The notes below the pieces were generated by a model. That model ran no database searches, was not told where the DNA came from, and was given only the letters and a program-made list of their open reading frames with translations. 6,220 nucleotides of DNA, from positions 1 to 6,220 of the forward strand of contig JAJYOH010000373.1 in assembly GCA_021796315.1 (NCBI GenBank). Reading direction: 5' to 3'. A program made the translations under genes and the position numbers. This DNA comes from Chloroflexota bacterium. Its GTDB lineage: Bacteria; Chloroflexota; Anaerolineae; Anaerolineales; Villigracilaceae. Positions 5,286 to 6,220 of this stretch are shown one piece after another. Every line of letters begins with the position of its first letter. The first letter of the stretch is position 1.

Positions 5286-6220
5286 ATGTCCACCGCTACC
5301 GCCCAAGCTTTTCCTAATATTGCTTTCATTAAATATTGGGGCAACCGCGACAACGCCCTGCGACTCCCTTCCAATGGTTCCATCTCTATGAATCTGGATG
5401 GACTCTTCACGCGCACAACTGTCACCTTCTCCGCAGCGACTCATACCGATAAACTATTCCTGAATAAGAAGCCGGTTCATGGTCCCGGCCTTGACCGTGT
5501 CAGCGCGATACTTGATCTGGTGCGTAGCATGGCAGGGATGGATCAGCGCGCAGAAGTCCTCAGCGAGAATAACTTTCCATCTGGCGCGGGGATCGCATCA
5601 TCTGCGTCAGCGTTTGCGGCGCTGGCTTTATCGGCGAGCAAGGCCGCCGGTCTGGACTTGAGCGAATGCCAACTCTCACGGCTGGCGCGACGCGGCTCCG
5701 GCTCTGCATCACGATCCATTCCCGGCGGATTTGTCGAATGGCAGGCCGGCGTGGACGATGAAGATTCGATTGCCTTTTCGATTGCATCGTCGGAGCACTG
5801 GTCTCTCGTTGACTGTATCGCCATCGTCAGCTCTGCTCATAAAAAAACCGGTTCCACCGAAGGTCATGCCATTGCGGGGACAAGCCCTTTGCAGGCCGCG
5901 CGCGTGACTGATGCGCCGCGTCGACTCGACCTATGCCGCCGCGCGATTCTGGATCGCGATTTTGAGGCGTTGGCATCCATCGTCGAACTGGATTCAGACA
6001 TGATGCATGCGGTAATGATGACCTCTTCTCCAGCCTTGTATTACTGGCAGCCTGCTTCGATGGCTGTAATGAAAGTCGTTCGGCAGTGGCGCAAGGAGGG
6101 CTTGCAGGCTTGCTACACGGTGGATGCCGGGACGAATGTCCACGTTATTTGTCCCGAAAAAGATGCAAATGAGATCGCCGCACGTCTGCGTAAGATAGCG
6201 GGAGTTAAAGATGTCCTGAC
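5286..6220 (+). CDS. mvaD: Diphosphomevalonate (or phosphomevalonate) decarboxylase, C-terminus cut by window edge
   Basis: 311 codons read to the window end; family members run to roughly 320-330 residues, so only the last few are missing. This cytoplasmic GHMP-kinase-fold enzyme performs ATP-dependent decarboxylation of mevalonate diphosphate to isopentenyl diphosphate, the last step of the classical mevalonate route. Visible motifs: NIAFIKYWGNRD (11-22) with the substrate-binding Lys16, PSNGSISMNL (28-37), the ATP loop PSGAGIASSAS (98-108), RRGSGSASRS (135-144) with the conserved arginine, GGFVEW (147-152), and DAGTNVHV (280-287), whose Asp280 is the expected catalytic residue. Classical enzymes usually read KYWGKRD and NSSLS at the first two sites. 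The variants here recall the Chloroflexota type that acts on mevalonate 5-phosphate and yields isopentenyl phosphate (then phosphorylated by isopentenyl phosphate kinase). Which substrate is used is undecided. No Shine-Dalgarno precedes the ATG. Confidence 0.92.
   Translation, partial: MSTATAQAFPNIAFIKYWGNRDNALRLPSNGSISMNLDGLFTRTTVTFSAATHTDKLFLNKKPVHGPGLDRVSAILDLVRSMAGMDQRAEVLSENNFPSGAGIASSASAFAALALSASKAAGLDLSECQLSRLARRGSGSASRSIPGGFVEWQAGVDDEDSIAFSIASSEHWSLVDCIAIVSSAHKKTGSTEGHAIAGTSPLQAARVTDAPRRLDLCRRAILDRDFEALASIVELDSDMMHAVMMTSSPALYYWQPASMAVMKVVRQWRKEGLQACYTVDAGTNVHVICPEKDANEIAARLRKIAGVKDVL

Noticed and set aside
5193..5444. 83-codon minus-strand open frame across the divergent gap
   Set aside because: It overlaps the decarboxylase start and runs through the exporter promoter; no homology-like features and no reason to prefer it over the two genes it crosses.
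5543..5824. 93-codon minus-strand open frame inside the decarboxylase gene
   Set aside because: It lies antisense to the conserved ATP-binding and RxGSGS regions of the decarboxylase; its Arg/Ser/Ala-rich translation is typical of a shadow frame in GC-rich sequence.

Overview
The window holds one minus-strand operon for an ABC-2 type exporter, preceded by its TetR-family regulator, and one divergent plus-strand gene of the mevalonate pathway. It is densely coding, with no stretch above 300 bases lacking a gene. No RNA gene, mobile element or CRISPR array was seen.

Layout, following minus-strand transcription from right to left: TetR-family repressor (5141-4467), ABC-2 permease (4450-3353), second ABC-2 permease (3342-2200), ATPase with an altered H-loop (2185-1199), canonical ATPase (1202-222), and the N-terminus of a HlyD-like membrane fusion protein (164-1, cut by the window edge). 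Gaps are 16, 10 and 14 nt, then a 4-nt ATGA overlap, then 57 nt, which is what one transcript would look like. All parts of a YbhGFSR-type exporter are present (two ATPase domains, two YhhJ-like permeases, one fusion protein, a TetR regulator). Gene order differs from the E. coli locus as I recall it, and the two ATPase domains that E. coli fuses in YbhF are separate genes here.

The 144-bp gap at 5142-5285 carries the control region. On the minus strand there is a promoter with perfect TTGACA and TATAAT hexamers 16 nt apart. An 8-bp perfect inverted repeat lies between its -10 box and the tetR ribosome binding site, a likely autoregulatory operator. On the plus strand an extended -10 element sits so close to the decarboxylase ATG that its mRNA may be leaderless.

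The plus-strand gene (5286 to beyond 6220) is a GHMP-family diphosphomevalonate or phosphomevalonate decarboxylase, nearly complete. Its KYWGNRD motif, the mevalonate pathway in a bacterium and the moderate base composition suggest Chloroflexota, perhaps Anaerolineae. That placement is inference from remembered motifs, not a search result. No functional link between the exporter and the decarboxylase is shown beyond their divergent arrangement.
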